A DNA stretch of 64,000 nt from Endomychus coccineus (GCA_958510875.1 OY294067.1:248325736-248389735); one strand, 5' to 3'. Shown: positions 45,548-57,822, counted from the stretch's first letter. Program-made: numbers and translations. The notes: generated by a model not told the origin, from the sequence alone.

Positions 45548-45920
45548 TTATATATGAATTCTCGGGAAATAGGTCACACTTAACACATATGCTCATTATT
45601 TTCGTCTTTACGTTCGTTTCGTTAATCAATTAAAACCATTGCAAATTCTTGATATATATTCATATACTTAAAATATTAATGTATTACAATTTCGATTACT
45701 CGTATTTCTGTTAGTTTCGGCGATGTGGGCATAATTGAAATTGGTGCGATAAGGACTCTTTGTGCTAATACAATTAGTTTTAAGAAATCCCGTTTCAGAC
45801 ATTGATACGTCTTTTGATGATGATCGTGAGACCGAAACGTAGGTGAAGAAGGAAGTAATAAGTATATGTGTTAGTGTGACCTATTCCCCAAAAATTTATA
45901 TATAATTCATACCTGGGTCA
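45548..45920. repeat. Penelope-like family B, inverted terminal pieces
   Basis: The first about 90 bp are the 3' end in minus orientation (GAAATAGGTCACACTTAAC, TCGTCTTTACGTTCGTTTCG). From about 45690 the same end reappears in plus orientation, with TTAGTTTCGGCGATGTGGGC, AAGAAATCCCGTTT and a hammerhead-like core, through TTCATACCTGGGTCAAGAAT. The arrangement is a short head-to-head pair. Transposon 3 begins about 30 bp beyond it. Confidence 0.7.
45808..45851 (+). ncRNA. hammerhead-like ribozyme motif, family B copy 4
   Basis: CGTCTT is followed by TTGATGA (first core C changed to T), GATC-GTGA-GACC, GAAA and CGTAGG, then TG and AAGAAGG. The core change and the weakened helices argue that this copy is inactive. 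Confidence 0.45.
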
Positions 45921-45949
45921 AGAATCATTTTTAATACTCCCAATATCTA

Positions 45950-48174
45950 CAGGGTGTATCTAAATAACACCAAAAAAATTAAAGGGGTGATTCTGTGATG
46001 AAAATTAATGTGAGTGTTTGGTATAAAATTTTTTGAAAAAACCCTCCCCGGAAAAGTTACACCCCTTCGAAAATTTAAAAAAAAAATGGTTTTTCTTTTT
46101 CATTTTCCCTGTATATCAAGCTAAAGACACGAAACTTGGTAAACATTATCTGTCAATAAGAGTACACTTTTTGAAATTTTTTCAACCCTGAAGTATGCTT
46201 AGAAAGGGTTGATTATTTCAACCCCTAAGATATTTTTTCTTACAACTTTTTTTTAGATGAAAATTTTTTCTTTAAAAAAAAATGACTGAAAAGCCCAATT
46301 CATTGACTAACTTTTTTAACTCTACAAGTTTTTTCTAAAACTTGAGCATTTATCAGAAAAAAATAAATAAGCTCATGTAAAATAGCATTTTATTAAACAA
46401 CAGCCAACCAAATTGTGATTATGATTATGAGACTTCTACAACTAAAAACAAAAGTGAACAAACAATGAACAAAAACCTGTCGAATATCGACAATACAATT
46501 ATAATAAATGTTGAAAATGACCGCCTTCAGCGTCAATACAAGCATCTAGCCTTTTCCTCATAGAATTGCGTATACGATGAAATATTCCTGGAGAATTTCT
46601 TATAGTTTCACACCCTGCCACAATGCGGTTTCGCAGATCATCGATATTTTCAACTGGGTTTGTGTATATCAAAGATTTCAGATATCCCCATATGCAAAAA
46701 TCCAAAGGATTAAGGTCAGGGGAGCGGGCTGGCCAGTTTACAGGTCTTCCTCGACCTATCCATTGATTGGCATACACCTCATCCAGGTGAGTTCTTGCAA
46801 GTATACTAAAATGAGCTGGTGCACCATCGTGCATAAACCATGAATGTTGCCTAATTTGAATGGGAACCTCTTCAAGAAGAACAGGTAATTCTTCAAGGAG
46901 ATGACAATATGCTTCACCATTTAATCGTAGCGGAAGAAAATGGGGACCAATTAAATGATTATCAATAATTCCGAGCCACACGTTTAATGGAAATTTATAC
47001 TGATGATTTCCTTCAAAAAAGCCATGAGGATTTTCGTCAGCCCAAAGGGGATTGTTGTGAAAATTTCTAATACAGTCTCTTGAGAAATTCGCCTAGTCAG
47101 TAAATAAAATATTATCTAAGAACTGTGGTGCTTGGCCAATCATATTAATAAGCCACTGACAAAAAATCACACGGGGTAAAAAATCTCGAATCATTAACGC
47201 CTGCACCCGTTGAAGATGATAGGGATACAACATTTGTTCTTTTAAAATTCTAAAAAGAACGGAATGGCTTACATGTAGGACACGAGCTATTTTCCTGGTA
47301 CTAGTTTCTGGGAATTCTTCAATTGAATTAAGTACGGCTTCTTCTACAGCTGCAGTTCTAACTTCTCTAGTACGACCAGAATCATAACTTCTTTTTTCAA
47401 AATTACCACGTTCCCGCAAGCGTCGGTGAATAGTTGTGAACGTAGTATGATGGGGTAGTCTACGCTGTGGGTACTGTTCAGCATAAAGTCTTTGCGCTTC
47501 CAATGAATTACCGTTAGCACGACCGTATGTAAAATGCATATCTGCCATTTCCAAATTCGAATATGCATTCATATTTTCCATCAACTAATATTTCCTACAA
47601 TACACAATCATAAAACTTGTGAAACAATAAGATGGGTGACAGAAAATGACACTACACAATCCTAGTGTCAGTATTAATGTTTTTATGCAAAGCACAGGCC
47701 ACTAGACTTGACGCAAAATACACTCGCGTTAGCTCATCTTTTCGAAAATGCATTGCATTAGATTTTTTTTCTCGTAAATGCTCAAGTTTTAGAAAAAACT
47801 TGTAGAGTTAAAAAAGTTAGTCAATGAATTGGGCTTTTCAGTCATACTTTTTTAAAGAAAAAATTTTCATCTAAAAAAAAGTTGTAAGAAAAAATATCTT
47901 AGGGGTTGAAATAATCAACCCCTTCTAAGCATACTTCAGGGTTGAAAAAATTTCGAAAAGTGTACTCTTATTGACAGATAATGTTTACCAAGTTTCGTGT
48001 CTTTAGCTTGATATACAGGGAAAATGAAAAAGAAAAACCATTTTTTTTAATTTTCGAAGGGGTGTAACTTTTCCGGGGAGGGTTTTTTCAAAAAAATTTA
48101 TACCAAACACTCACATTAATTTTCATCACAGAATCACCCCTTTAATTTTTTCGGTGTTATTTAGATACACCCTG
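45950..48174 (-). mobile_element. IS630/Tc1/mariner-type transposon 3, nearly intact
   Basis: TA at 45948-45949 and 48175-48176 flank ends reading CAGGGTGTATCTAAATAACA. The inverted repeats run about 45950-46365 and 47766-48174 and differ at only a handful of positions by eye, mostly in A-run lengths. The transposase frame lies between them on the minus strand with one nonsense codon. This is the youngest-looking DNA transposon in the window. Confidence 0.92.
46499..47584 (-). pseudogene. DDxD transposase of transposon 3, one nonsense codon
   Basis: A single frame of 361 codons runs from MMENMNAYSNLEMADMHFTY to GGHFQHLL. The N-terminal DUF4817-type helix-turn-helix has AEQYPQRRLPHHTTF, the second helix-turn-helix has TRKIARVLHVSHSVLFRILK, and the catalytic Asp are in ILFTD, MHDGAPAHF and RSPDLNPLD, the last two about 36 residues apart. 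The only lesion is a TAG at 47093-47095, directly after the first catalytic Asp, where Glu is expected (FTDEA), a one-base change from GAG. Downstream WADENPHGFFEGNHQ and LNVWLGI continue in frame. There is no intron, unlike transposon 2. The start could also be the second Met. Confidence 0.92.
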
Positions 48175-48176
48175 TA

Positions 48177-50119
48177 TATCTTGTTTCATTTATTAATTAG
48201 TTAATTTTCAGAGCAGTATTTAGTCCAAGTATTTGGAGCTGAAGCTCACTATTTTAGGTTAATTATCTGAGTCTACTCTCGTGTTACTTAATGAAATGAA
48301 ATTCGTAATATACACATATATGACGAATTTACAAATCAACAAAGGTCCGGGAAGTGTGAAAGTTGTTCAAAATACTTTGTAGGTCACATCGAGGAACTTT
48401 ATTACCAATTTATCATGGAGAATGTTCGTTCAATATTGACATTTACGAGATAAATGTTCATGTGTTAATACTAGTCATAACATTTTACAGGTTTGTTTTG
48501 TTTTGAATACTCTTCGAAGCTACATCTTCAGGTAATAAAGGTAATGTCGTAAGAACAAATATAACATGCTATTTATTCAAATAGATGTGCATGAATATTT
48601 CAATTCCTTGTCATGAAAAAGAACTTGGACTGTCTTAAGCTACAAATTGACGAATTTTGGGTGAACTGGTCCAACAACTCATGCAAATGTGTAGCTGTAT
48701 CGTCAGTTCGCTAATGGCCCCTAAGGCATCTAGTAATTGATCCAGATTTCGCTAAATTAAAACACATCTGGTGCAACTAATCTTATTCATGGCTTCATGA
48801 TTGAATGAATAAACAAAATACCCTCAATTGAGAAAGGATTGTAACCCAGAAGAGAACTAAAGATTCTTTAACAAATCGGAAAAGTCATTGTTCAAGTGGA
48901 TCAATGAACCATATTTTGTTCAAACTAAGGCCTGAACTTCATTGAATGGAAGCTGTGGTGTTGGTTTATAATCAGTGAATTATTTCGGGGGTCATTTGCA
49001 TTCAATATGTGGTTCTAGCAGAAATTGGTTTATTGGGCAGTTTGATGGTTCACCATTTCGCGGAAAGGGAATATTTAAAAATTGGCTGAAACGCTAAACA
49101 ATGAAGCAGTCGTGGTAGCTATTGGAACTATATTGAACTTCAAATATAATTGAATGCACTTTCGTTCGAAATAAAATATTCCATAACATCTGATGTAACC
49201 TTTTCTTTCGATTGCAAAATCTAATGCGCTCAATGGAAAACTCTTAGATCATGTACACAAGATACACTAGTTTCCTCTCTTTCGTGTAAGTTTACAAAAA
49301 ACTTCAAACTACTACACAAACATGTTCATAATTGTTGTCAAAAGCTGCACTGCGTTAAAAGTGCTATACGAGAAGCCTATGCCAAGCAAGAAGCGTCTTA
49401 TAAATGTCGTTTCACGGTATTATAGTTTCCATATTTGCTAGAGGATATAGTTTGAAAACAATATTCTAACTGTCTATTTTCACAAGAAAAAATACCAAAT
49501 GAAAATAACTTTCGAGTGCAAGTAAACTGAGAAAAAATACAATGGATCAAAATGTTCATACAATGCGCAAAATTTACTATTTAGTCTGGATTCAGATTCA
49601 TGCCAAGTGATCTTCAACCACCAATTCATTTTTACATTGGATTATTAGTATGGGGGCTCATATTCTTTTATAAGCTAAAACGTTGAATTCTTTCCCATAT
49701 TCTTGTTCATAAATTGTCTGATTATCATTAAAATATAAAAATAATTGGATTTTGAAAGAATATCTAATTTATGTTCAGCGTAAAGAAATTGAAAGTGTTC
49801 TGTTGAAAATCTTTCAGAGTCGAATAATTCCTGTATTGTTTGAAACTAAATTAAAAGACATCGACTGATCTAATATTTTCCATGACAATCTCCTCTATAG
49901 CTCTTAACGTGGCAAAAATTAAGAAAGTAGGATCTTGAAAGCATCTTTAGATTTCACGAAAGTTAGTTCTGAACCCAAATAACACGCAGTAGAATCAACT
50001 CGAACAAACTCCTTAGTATAATCCATTGCTCCAATAATTCCAAAAATTCATTTTAAGTTTTGTAACAGCTGCACAATGACGCGAAAAATCAACGTCCTTT
50101 GTATTGAGAAAATCTTTAC
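48177..50119. other. AT-rich DNA, no recognised feature
   Basis: About 1.9 kb in which I found neither coding motifs nor repeats shared with other parts of the window. Confidence 0.35.
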
Positions 50120-50400
50120 AATATTATGATTCTTGACCCAGGTATGAATTATATGTGATTTTTCAGGAAATAGGTCACATTAATACTTATGTCAATTATA
50201 TTTTCGTCTTTACGTACGTTTCGGTTTCATAACCATCATCAGAAGACGTTTGAAAACTGATTTACATCAACTAAGGCGCGAATTTTCGTGAACTAATTGT
50301 ACTAAGCACTGAGCGTCTTTATCGCATTCATTGCAATTAAAAATATCTACATCGCAACAACGAACAAAACACGAATAATTGAAATTGTAACCCATCGATG
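50120..50400 (-). repeat. Penelope-like family B terminal repeat, best hammerhead copy
   Basis: Read on the minus strand it has the GIY-YIG tail region in decayed form, then the ribozyme-like core, then CCTATTTCCTG and TTCATACCTGGGTCAAGAAT, the family end. It is in the opposite orientation to the plus-strand copy at 45690-45920. Confidence 0.75.
50205..50248 (-). ncRNA. hammerhead ribozyme candidate, family B copy 5 (most complete)
   Basis: On the minus strand the order is CGTCTT, CTGATGA, T, GGTT-ATGA-AACC, GAAA, CGTACG, TA, AAGACG. CGTCTT and AAGACG form a perfect six-pair helix I. Helix II has four pairs closed by a tetraloop. Helix III is C-G, G-C with a two-base loop, extremely short as reported for hammerheads in Penelope-like elements. 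All invariant core bases are present, and the cut would follow the A of GTA. The one oddity is an unpaired T between CTGATGA and helix II. Confidence 0.65.
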
Positions 50401-51089
50401 TCCAGAATGTATGAATATGTGTTAAAAACCACTACACAGTAATTTTATTTTAGTTAAAGACATCGTATCTAGCCGACGAGAATAAGTAGTCTGATACCAA
50501 AATTCCTTTGCATCAAAGTATCTAAAATAAATGTTAAACAGATGTGTTTAAAATGTATGACTACGATAGGAAAGGTCTGTGATGTATCAATATTACTGAT
50601 TCGTATCAGCTTTCTATACGTACAACATTTTAAACTTTATTAATAAGTACATAAAAGTGTTTAATTTATTAAATTTGGATTTGACTCAATTATTGTACAT
50701 CGGTTCTACCATTTGTTATCTCGTTTCAGGTGAGTCATCTCCAGGATAGATCTTTTTTGATAATTGGTGTCTTTAGGGGGCAGTGAAATTTATATATATC
50801 AAATGCCTGGTAGCTTATTAAAAAATATAAGTAAGTGATTTAATTGTGACTTTTATTACTATCACACTGACTGTCAGCAAACTGGATACAAGCGAATGCA
50901 AGGTATACCGACTACATAAGAGCACCTAATATCTATTATGCTATTACACACCATGATCTATACCAAATGTTTCATACTATTGGATATTGAAAAACCTGTA
51001 ACTTATTGTGACAAACGACATACATATCTCAGTAATATACTATAAAAGAGTTCACACTGTGGATACACTATAACACTGTTGATAAAAAA
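50401..51089. other. AT-rich DNA, no recognised feature
   Basis: Nothing recognisable on either strand. Confidence 0.3.
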
Positions 51090-51211
51090 CATCACCCTTA
51101 TCCACTAAAAATACTGTTGAAGAATTGAGGACCTTTCGGCTACAAAGCCACCATCAAAGTGAAAAAAAGGCCTGAGTACTTCAACAATATTTTTAGTGGA
51201 TAAGGGTGATG
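51090..51211. repeat. Penelope-like family A terminal repeat, hairpin copy
   Basis: CATCACCCTTATCCACTAAA with AATACTGTTGAAG on the left pairs with CTTCAACAATATTTTTAGTG and GATAAGGGTGATG on the right, nearly perfect over about 40 bp. The middle holds ACCTTTCGGCT. This is the same terminal motif as at 1521, 20967, 55046 and 57822. Confidence 0.75.
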
Positions 51212-51839
51212 TTCTCATATTTATAGTGACATATCTTAGATAAGACTTTAAGAATGAAGATGATGTTAAAAGTGGGTTGAAATTAGTATTGGGACGATGT
51301 CGATAATAGAAACTGTTCAACCTTTCAATTAGATTTACTTAAAAGTTTATAAACATGCTCATAATGATGTTTCCCACATACACAATTCAATATTTTTACT
51401 TTATTTATAAGGTGGGACCTGAATAGCATGCCAGAGAAAAACAACCACCATTGTTAATCATAGAATGTCAGATCAAACGTATAATCAAGTTATTTTCCTT
51501 GATAAATGGTGATTGAAAGTTTTAATTACTGAGGCATGTAAAAATTATTGGAAATAATAAGTGTTCGTGATCGTTCATAACGTGTTACGTTTGGAATGTA
51601 TTTATTTTGAATCTTCAGTATTTTTCCGAAGAGATAAGGTTTGTTATTGAAAGTGATCACCTATACTTTTCCAAACAGCGGCGCATAATAATTAATTCTG
51701 ATAGAAAAGATAATACTAAAAATCTATTGTAAAATGTTACATAATATTATGTATTTTATCGAACGATTGGGAATATTCCAGGTACAAAAGAATTTCCAAC
51801 TACATTTAAGGAGTATGAGCAGGCTCATGTGATACATTG

Positions 51840-52030
51840 GTTTGGTTTGTAAAATTTGGGAAATCTGTCAATGTGATACATTGTGTGATTTCTTAGTGGG
51901 ACATCTGTTCATAGATGACATGAGATACTATTAGTCTTTTTACCATGTTGTTGGTACTACCTTCCACAGATATCGTTCAGTAACGTTGCAAACTTGCTCT
52001 ATGAGAGTGAAACAGCTGCCTACAACGTCA
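51840..52030 (-). repeat. interspersed repeat, copy shared with 42117-42350
   Basis: On the minus strand GATCGATCAGTGACG, GCAGCTGTTTC, AGTTTGCAACGTTACTGAAC and TGTCCCACTAAGAAATCA occur in order, matching the copy at 42117. It ends close to the left TA of the first foldback element. Confidence 0.55.
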
Positions 52031-52077
52031 CTGATCGATCTGCACTAGAAAGACCTTATCATGCTTATTTGATATTA

Positions 52078-53735
52078 GTGCAGTCAAATGGGTATTTAAG
52101 CTCGAAATCCTTGGGACCGATTTTGACGGGACAAAAATCATTCTCTTCAGAATCTTATCAGAAAAATTTTGCATTGTTATAAACAATAAATTAACAATTT
52201 AATTAGCGTATTTATGAGATTACATAAAAATTCATAAAAATGATCGAGTAAAGACTATTTTGGGTCAGTGAAGTTATGAAAATATTCAAGCAAGTAGTTG
52301 AATATTTGTTATAAACAATTTATTTATCAACAAATAGACGAATTCGACCAAAACTACTAGTTTAGGATCGTTTTCGAATAATGTTGGCCTTCTGAGTTTG
52401 ATTTTGTCTTCAATGTCGTCGAATGTATACCCGCTAATTTGTTAATTTGTTATAAACAAATTAGATTCATCAATAAATATACGAATTTGACTAAAATGTC
52501 GAGTTTATAGTCGTTTTCATCTAATTTTGGCTTTCTGAGTACGATTTTATTGTTATTATGGTCTTTAAATGAATACATAAGTTTTTGAATCATTATAAAG
52601 GAATTATTTATTAATAATTATACGTATTTGACCAAAATGTCGAGTTAACATTCGTTATCATTTAATTTTGGGCCGTTGAGTACGATTTTATTGTTATTAT
52701 AGTCCTTAAATGCATAGATATATTTTTGAATTGAACTAAATAAATTATTTATTAATAAATATACGAATGGCACTAAAATTTCAAGGGTAAAGTGTTTTTA
52801 AAATTAATATATTAATATGAAAATAGATTATATCAAAAGAATTGAAAAAATAGATCTCTATTTTGAAACGAACAAATAAAAACTATATTATTCCCGTTCA
52901 TCTTAGGGTATAATACGGTGTTCATTTCCTGATGTTAGGATTTGGAAAAAATATTCTTTTCGTGGCAATAAAGCGGAAATTGTGAAGTTGTATTCGTGAT
53001 ACGTTTGAATTAAACTATTTTTTTTCTTGAACATGGCATTTTCTTATTAATTAATTTGTTATTTTACTAAGACTTGATGATTTTTTTTGATATAATCTAT
53101 TTGACTATGAATACATTAATTTTAAAAACACTTTACACTTGAAATTTTGGCGGAATTCGTATTATTAATGAATAATTTAATTATAACAATTCAAAAATTT
53201 ATCTATATTAACAATAAAACCGTACTCAAGAGGCCAAAATTTGCTGAAAACGACTATAAACTCGACATTTTGGTCAAATTTGTATATTTAATAATAAATA
53301 TAATTTGTTTTTATTAAATTAGCGGGTATAAATTTGACGATATTGACGACAAAATTAAACTCAGAAGGCCAAAGTTATTCGAAAGCGATCTCAAACTGGT
53401 AGTTTTGGTCAAATTCGTATATTTCTTAATAAATAAATTGTTTATAACACATGAAGTTAATTCAAGTACTTGCTTAACTATTTTCATATGTTAACTGACA
53501 AAAATAGTCTTTACCCGATCATGTTTCATGAATTTTTATGTAATCTCATGAATAGGCTAATTAAATTGTTAATCTATTGTTTATAAGCAATGCAGATTCT
53601 TTGCGCAAATTCTTTGCGCAAATTCTGACGAGGTAGACTTTGTTCCTGATAAAATTCCAAAGAGAATACACTTTCTCGTATCAAAATCGGTCCATTTCGA
53701 TCGATTTGGCATATTTTATACCCATTTGACTGCAC
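52078..53735. mobile_element. foldback element A, 1.66 kb
   Basis: TA at 52076-52077 and 53736-53737 flank ends GTGCAGTCAAATGGGTAT and its complement. The arms are about 750 bp each (to about 52840 and from about 53085) with moderate divergence, leaving a loop of about 250 bp. Blocks such as TGGCCTTCTGAGT and AAACAATTTATTTAT recur within and between arms. No transposase motif was found on either strand, so it is non-autonomous. Confidence 0.8.
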
Positions 53736-53737
53736 TA

Positions 53738-55030
53738 TATGTCAGCTTTCCAATGAATACAAGATATAGTTGGATTGAAGAAAAGAAAATGAAATAACAG
53801 TAATCGAAAGATTATATTGAAACACGTTTTGCAAAAAAATTCAAAATATGTATGAATGATTTTTGATAATGATAATGAATAATGGATATTTATTTCAATG
53901 GATAAGAAAGGAGAGCAAACGAGATGAACAAGCATATTACGATCATCCTACAGTCGCTTTATTCAGTGAAAGTTCCAGTTTGGAAATACCAATTTTAATG
54001 ATTACAATCCTATACAATGTAAAGTGCCTACAACGATTCGATCTTGAATTATTATTTAACTATCTTCATAATACTGAATGAAATATTTTATTGGCTATCC
54101 TATTCGAATGATGATTTTTGTAAGCTGAAGCGGTATCTACTGTTCTCTAGAAGCAATAACTTCCTCACTTTGTTTATACTTTTAGTTGAAATGAAGAACG
54201 ATACATGGAACTATTAAATGTAGAATAAGATCTCAGTATTCTCAGTATAAGTAAAAATGTGTAAGTCTTGGAGTCAATACGTAACCGACTAGAACTCGAT
54301 TTTAGTAGTTTGAGTTAGATTGAAAATGAGCACCAGTAATTTTAAATTAATTTGTTGATTAAAGCAAGCTGAATAAGTACATGTGGTAATTTTCCATTAA
54401 TTTTTTTGTTTCTATTGATCTCGTCAACAACTCGACCAGTTTCAAGCAATTATAATTGCTAACTGTTTTGATTTCGTTGTAACATCCATCACAGCAGTTG
54501 TAAATTTTTGAATTTAAGAAATTTTTGATTTGATTTTGCAGTACGTCAACTCTTACAAAACATTTTTCGTTCTAGAATAATTTGAAACTATTTCAAAAAT
54601 ATGCTTCAACAGGTGGTCGTATGAAGCGTAATACTCAGTAGCTATTTTTTGAAAGCAAAAATTACTCATCGCATGTTAGTGATTGGTGATTGTATAAATG
54701 ATTATTCATCTGTTTAACTATAGAGAATCAGATGGAGTGCAATTTTTCATTCTTTGTCACTGACAATGTTCCAAGAATATTGTTTGTAAACGGTGAAAAA
54801 TGCATGTAATAGTCCAGGTGAATGAAAATGTGAGACTCAGATTGATGTGAATGTTAAAGTACTTGCAGAGTTTTTCTACAACATATATAATTATCATTTT
54901 TTTAGTCACGATTTTCCACAATTTAAAATTGACATACTGTTTAACATATTGATGTGATTTTTTCTTATCAAATCTGTATTTCTTGGTATACAGTTTTCCT
55001 CTCTGTTTAAAATGATCCGTCACATCGACT
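53738..55030. other. AT-rich DNA, no recognised feature
   Basis: Open frames at 53735-53935, 53863-54081 and 54757-55047 show no recognisable family. Confidence 0.3.
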
Positions 55031-55199
55031 CTCAATATAGAACACAAGAAAAATACTAATAAAGTACTGAGGACTTTTAGCTACCAAGTAGAGCTGTCTT
55101 TAGTAAACTGAATTATAAATCAAAATGTTCCTATTTAAATACTATTTGGGGATAATAATGTGAACAAAGGATTACCCTCAGCTGTAGAAAAATCGGAAT

Positions 55200-57680
55200 T
55201 TAATGAATTGGTTTTTCGCTTATCCATTTCCATCCCTTCTAAATTACCTAGATATTTGTACTGTGTTTTAGAAGTGTTAAACTTCCTTGAGAAATGGTGT
55301 AACCTGTATTAAAATGTGTTCGGTTACCGCCGATTTTTCACCATTAATTTTCATTGTATGAGCAAAATTTTCCTTATAACGAGTTAAAATGTTCCATCTG
55401 GTTTGACCTACATAGCATTTTGAACATGACTCACAATTGATGTTGTAAATCCCGGATTTGTCGAAATCGAAAACTTTATCAAAGGTGTCGCCTAAACGGT
55501 GTTGTTCTTGTTCTTACATCTATGAACTGGGTTTATTGCAAATTAAGAAAACAAACTATGGAATTTATTGATTACTGAAGAATGATAAGTGGAACTTTTG
55601 AATTTTATTGAAGTATTTGAAGGTAATGGCTCTAATTTGGTTAATTGGCTACATTCCAATTTCCGTTTTTCTTTTGAAATTAATTATTGATCAAAGATTT
55701 TTGGTAACAATTGTCCAACGCAATTTGCTGGAGTTTCTCAACTTGGTTGTTATAATTTTGCTGACTCGAAGGGACGTTCAGTTATCTATGAAGTAGACAA
55801 TTTTATATCTAAATGGTGTAGTCGAATCCGCCGGGTATACCTATTTGTTCGAGTGGGTTTTCTGTATATGGCGAAATCCAAGTGACTACCATATTTTATA
55901 ATGTTAATATCAAGGAAAGGAAGCTGATTATCTGTTTCTATTTCGACAGTGAATCTCAGTGAATCAAATTGAGTATTAAACGTGTTCTAAAATCCATGTA
56001 AATCAAAATCTTCACTTGTAATCGCGAGAATGTCGTCAACGTATCTATTCTAGTCGTGTCAAATTAGACGAAAAAAGTATAAAAGCTGGGAAAATTTGCG
56101 GGCAACTCTCATCGATTCCGGGTTTTTTGCAAAATTTTCCTGAACGGACTTACAACATTCCCGAAAAAAAACTAATATGTGCTTTTCCATTTTTCAATTG
56201 TTATAGAGGAATATAGAGGAAAATGGACAATTTTCATGCCACCAATGGCTGGAAATACACACTCGGGGGTTTTCGAGGTCGCTGATCATGATTCCGAAGT
56301 CGGATTTTCCATTTTTCGATTCATTGGCCAGTTATTGGCCAACGTTGATAGACAAAACGCGGGAATTTTGCAATTTTTAACGAAAATGGCTAGAAAACTG
56401 TACTCGTTGGTTTTCGAGGTGACTGGTAACAAATCATACTTTCAAAGCCGTTGATTGAGTACGTGGCTGTTGAATTTTATTGTGTTTATTATTTAATTGT
56501 GTTTATTGTGTAAACAACATTTTTTTAAACTTACTATTTTTTGGAATAATCAATAATTAATTATTCATCCACAAATTGCATTTTTTTTTGCATCCATTAA
56601 TTACGAATTGTAAGTATTTATATTCTTTCCTATTGTTCCATATCAACACAGATATTTAGAAAAAAATTTGTTTCTAAATTTTTTTTCCCTAGATTCCAAT
56701 TTGCGTTTGGACAATATTACGAGTGGGCATTTCCAGCCATTGTTGACATGATGTCGAAATTGTAGAATTTTCCTAATTTTTTGGCCATATTTCCCTCTAT
56801 AACAATTGAAAAATGGAAAAGCACATATTAGTTTTTTTTCGGGAATGCTGTAAATCCGTTCAGGAAAATTTTGCAAAAACCCGGAGTCGATCGGAGTTGC
56901 CCGCAAATTTTCCCAGCTTTTTTGCTAATATGACTCGACTAATCCGAACTTTTGGAAATGTATCCAATTTTGATTTGTAGAGATTTTAAGTTAAGTTCAG
57001 AATGATTATCCGCTCAGAGATTGGAGTATTTGTAAATAGTGAAACAACATCAAATGAAACGATAGTATCACTTGGGTTTAACTTTGAAATCTTTCAATTT
57101 CGCAATAAGTTCCAAAGTATTTATGACAGACAAACTTGGTGCTGCTTAGAAGTTGCTAAATTCCTTCATTAATCATTTTGCTATGTTATACGTTGGGCAA
57201 TTAATGTTTGAAATAATTGGTCTCATGGAATTACCTGGTTACTTAGGTAAGCAATACAGTTTAGGAAGATTAGGATTTGAAAGTTTGTATTTTGAATTAT
57301 CGGAGATTACAGTTGTACACGTTTTCAATGAATGTTTGACTGGTTTAAGGCGTTTTGATAACGGATTCCTGGCAATCTGTTCATAGGGACCATCATTTCA
57401 TAAGCTATTTAGCGAATTGTGATAATCTTCTTTGTCGATAATTACAAGAGAATTTCCCTTATCGGCTTTCAAGTAATAACAGTCTTTTCCTTTCGAAGAT
57501 TATCAAATATTATTGAAGTTATTGGAGGTACTTTTAGATGATTTAATTGAATGTTCAAGAATTATCTTGCACTTGTTACGAATTACTGCTTCATCTTGAA
57601 AGTTGAGAGACGAAATCGAATTTTCAATATTATCAATCAAATCCTCCGTAGGTAATTTCTTAGAATCAATTGCAAAATCC
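55200..57680 (-). pseudogene. Penelope-like polyprotein, reverse transcriptase plus GIY-YIG, broken
   Basis: In order from the N-terminus on the minus strand: LIDNIENSISSLNFQDEAVI, YYLKADKGNSLVIIDKEDY (the KADKGN motif), LPKLYCLPK, GNSMRPIISNINCPTYN, VSFDVVSLFTNTPI, then foldback element B, then RYVDDILAITSEDF (catalytic Asp pair kept), NQLPFLDINIIK, AIYRKPTRTNRYT, and finally GIYNINCESCSKCYVGQTRW, the GIY-YIG signature in the form GIY...CYVG. Many stops and frameshifts interrupt it. The element would copy RNA into DNA at the target and cut the target with the GIY-YIG nuclease. Domain order and motifs leave little doubt about the family. Confidence 0.88.
56054..56939. mobile_element. foldback element B, 0.89 kb, inside the Penelope-like element
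   Basis: TA at 56052-56053 and 56940-56941 flank ends GTCGTGTCAAATTAG on the left and CTAATATGACTCGAC on the right. The arms are about 165 bp (AAAGCTGGGAAAATTTGC, then CTGAACGGA). The interior has ACTCGGGGGTTTTCGAGGTC followed by GCTGATCATGA, a module also seen in element D. It splits the reverse-transcriptase gene just upstream of RYVDD, so it is younger than the Penelope-like copy. No coding sequence of its own was recognised. Confidence 0.82.
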
Positions 57681-57822
57681 CTTTGTTTACATTATTATCT
57701 GCAAATAGTATTCAAACTGGAACATTGATTCATAAATCAGTTTGATGATGGCTAATTGATAGCTGAAAGGTTCTCAGTACTTTAATGGTATTTTTAGTGT
57801 ATGAGGGTGATTATCTCTTATC

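Larger units (their letters stand above)
55046..57822 (-). mobile_element. Penelope-like element (family A) with inverted terminal repeats
   Basis: A reverse transcriptase and a GIY-YIG domain lie on the minus strand between terminal repeats that are inverted relative to each other: AAAGTACTGAGGACTTTTAG at the left and CTGAAAGGTTCTCAGTACTT at the right. The right terminal repeat also holds TTGATGATGGCTAATTGATA followed by GCTGAAA, a family A hammerhead core with its first C changed to T. Foldback element B is inserted in the middle. The same terminal motif is scattered as solo pieces elsewhere in the window. Confidence 0.85.

Noticed and set aside
56179..56454. A 91-residue protein-coding gene
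   Set aside because: The frame lies across the arm and interior of foldback element B, has no domain, and is explained by the repeat structure.
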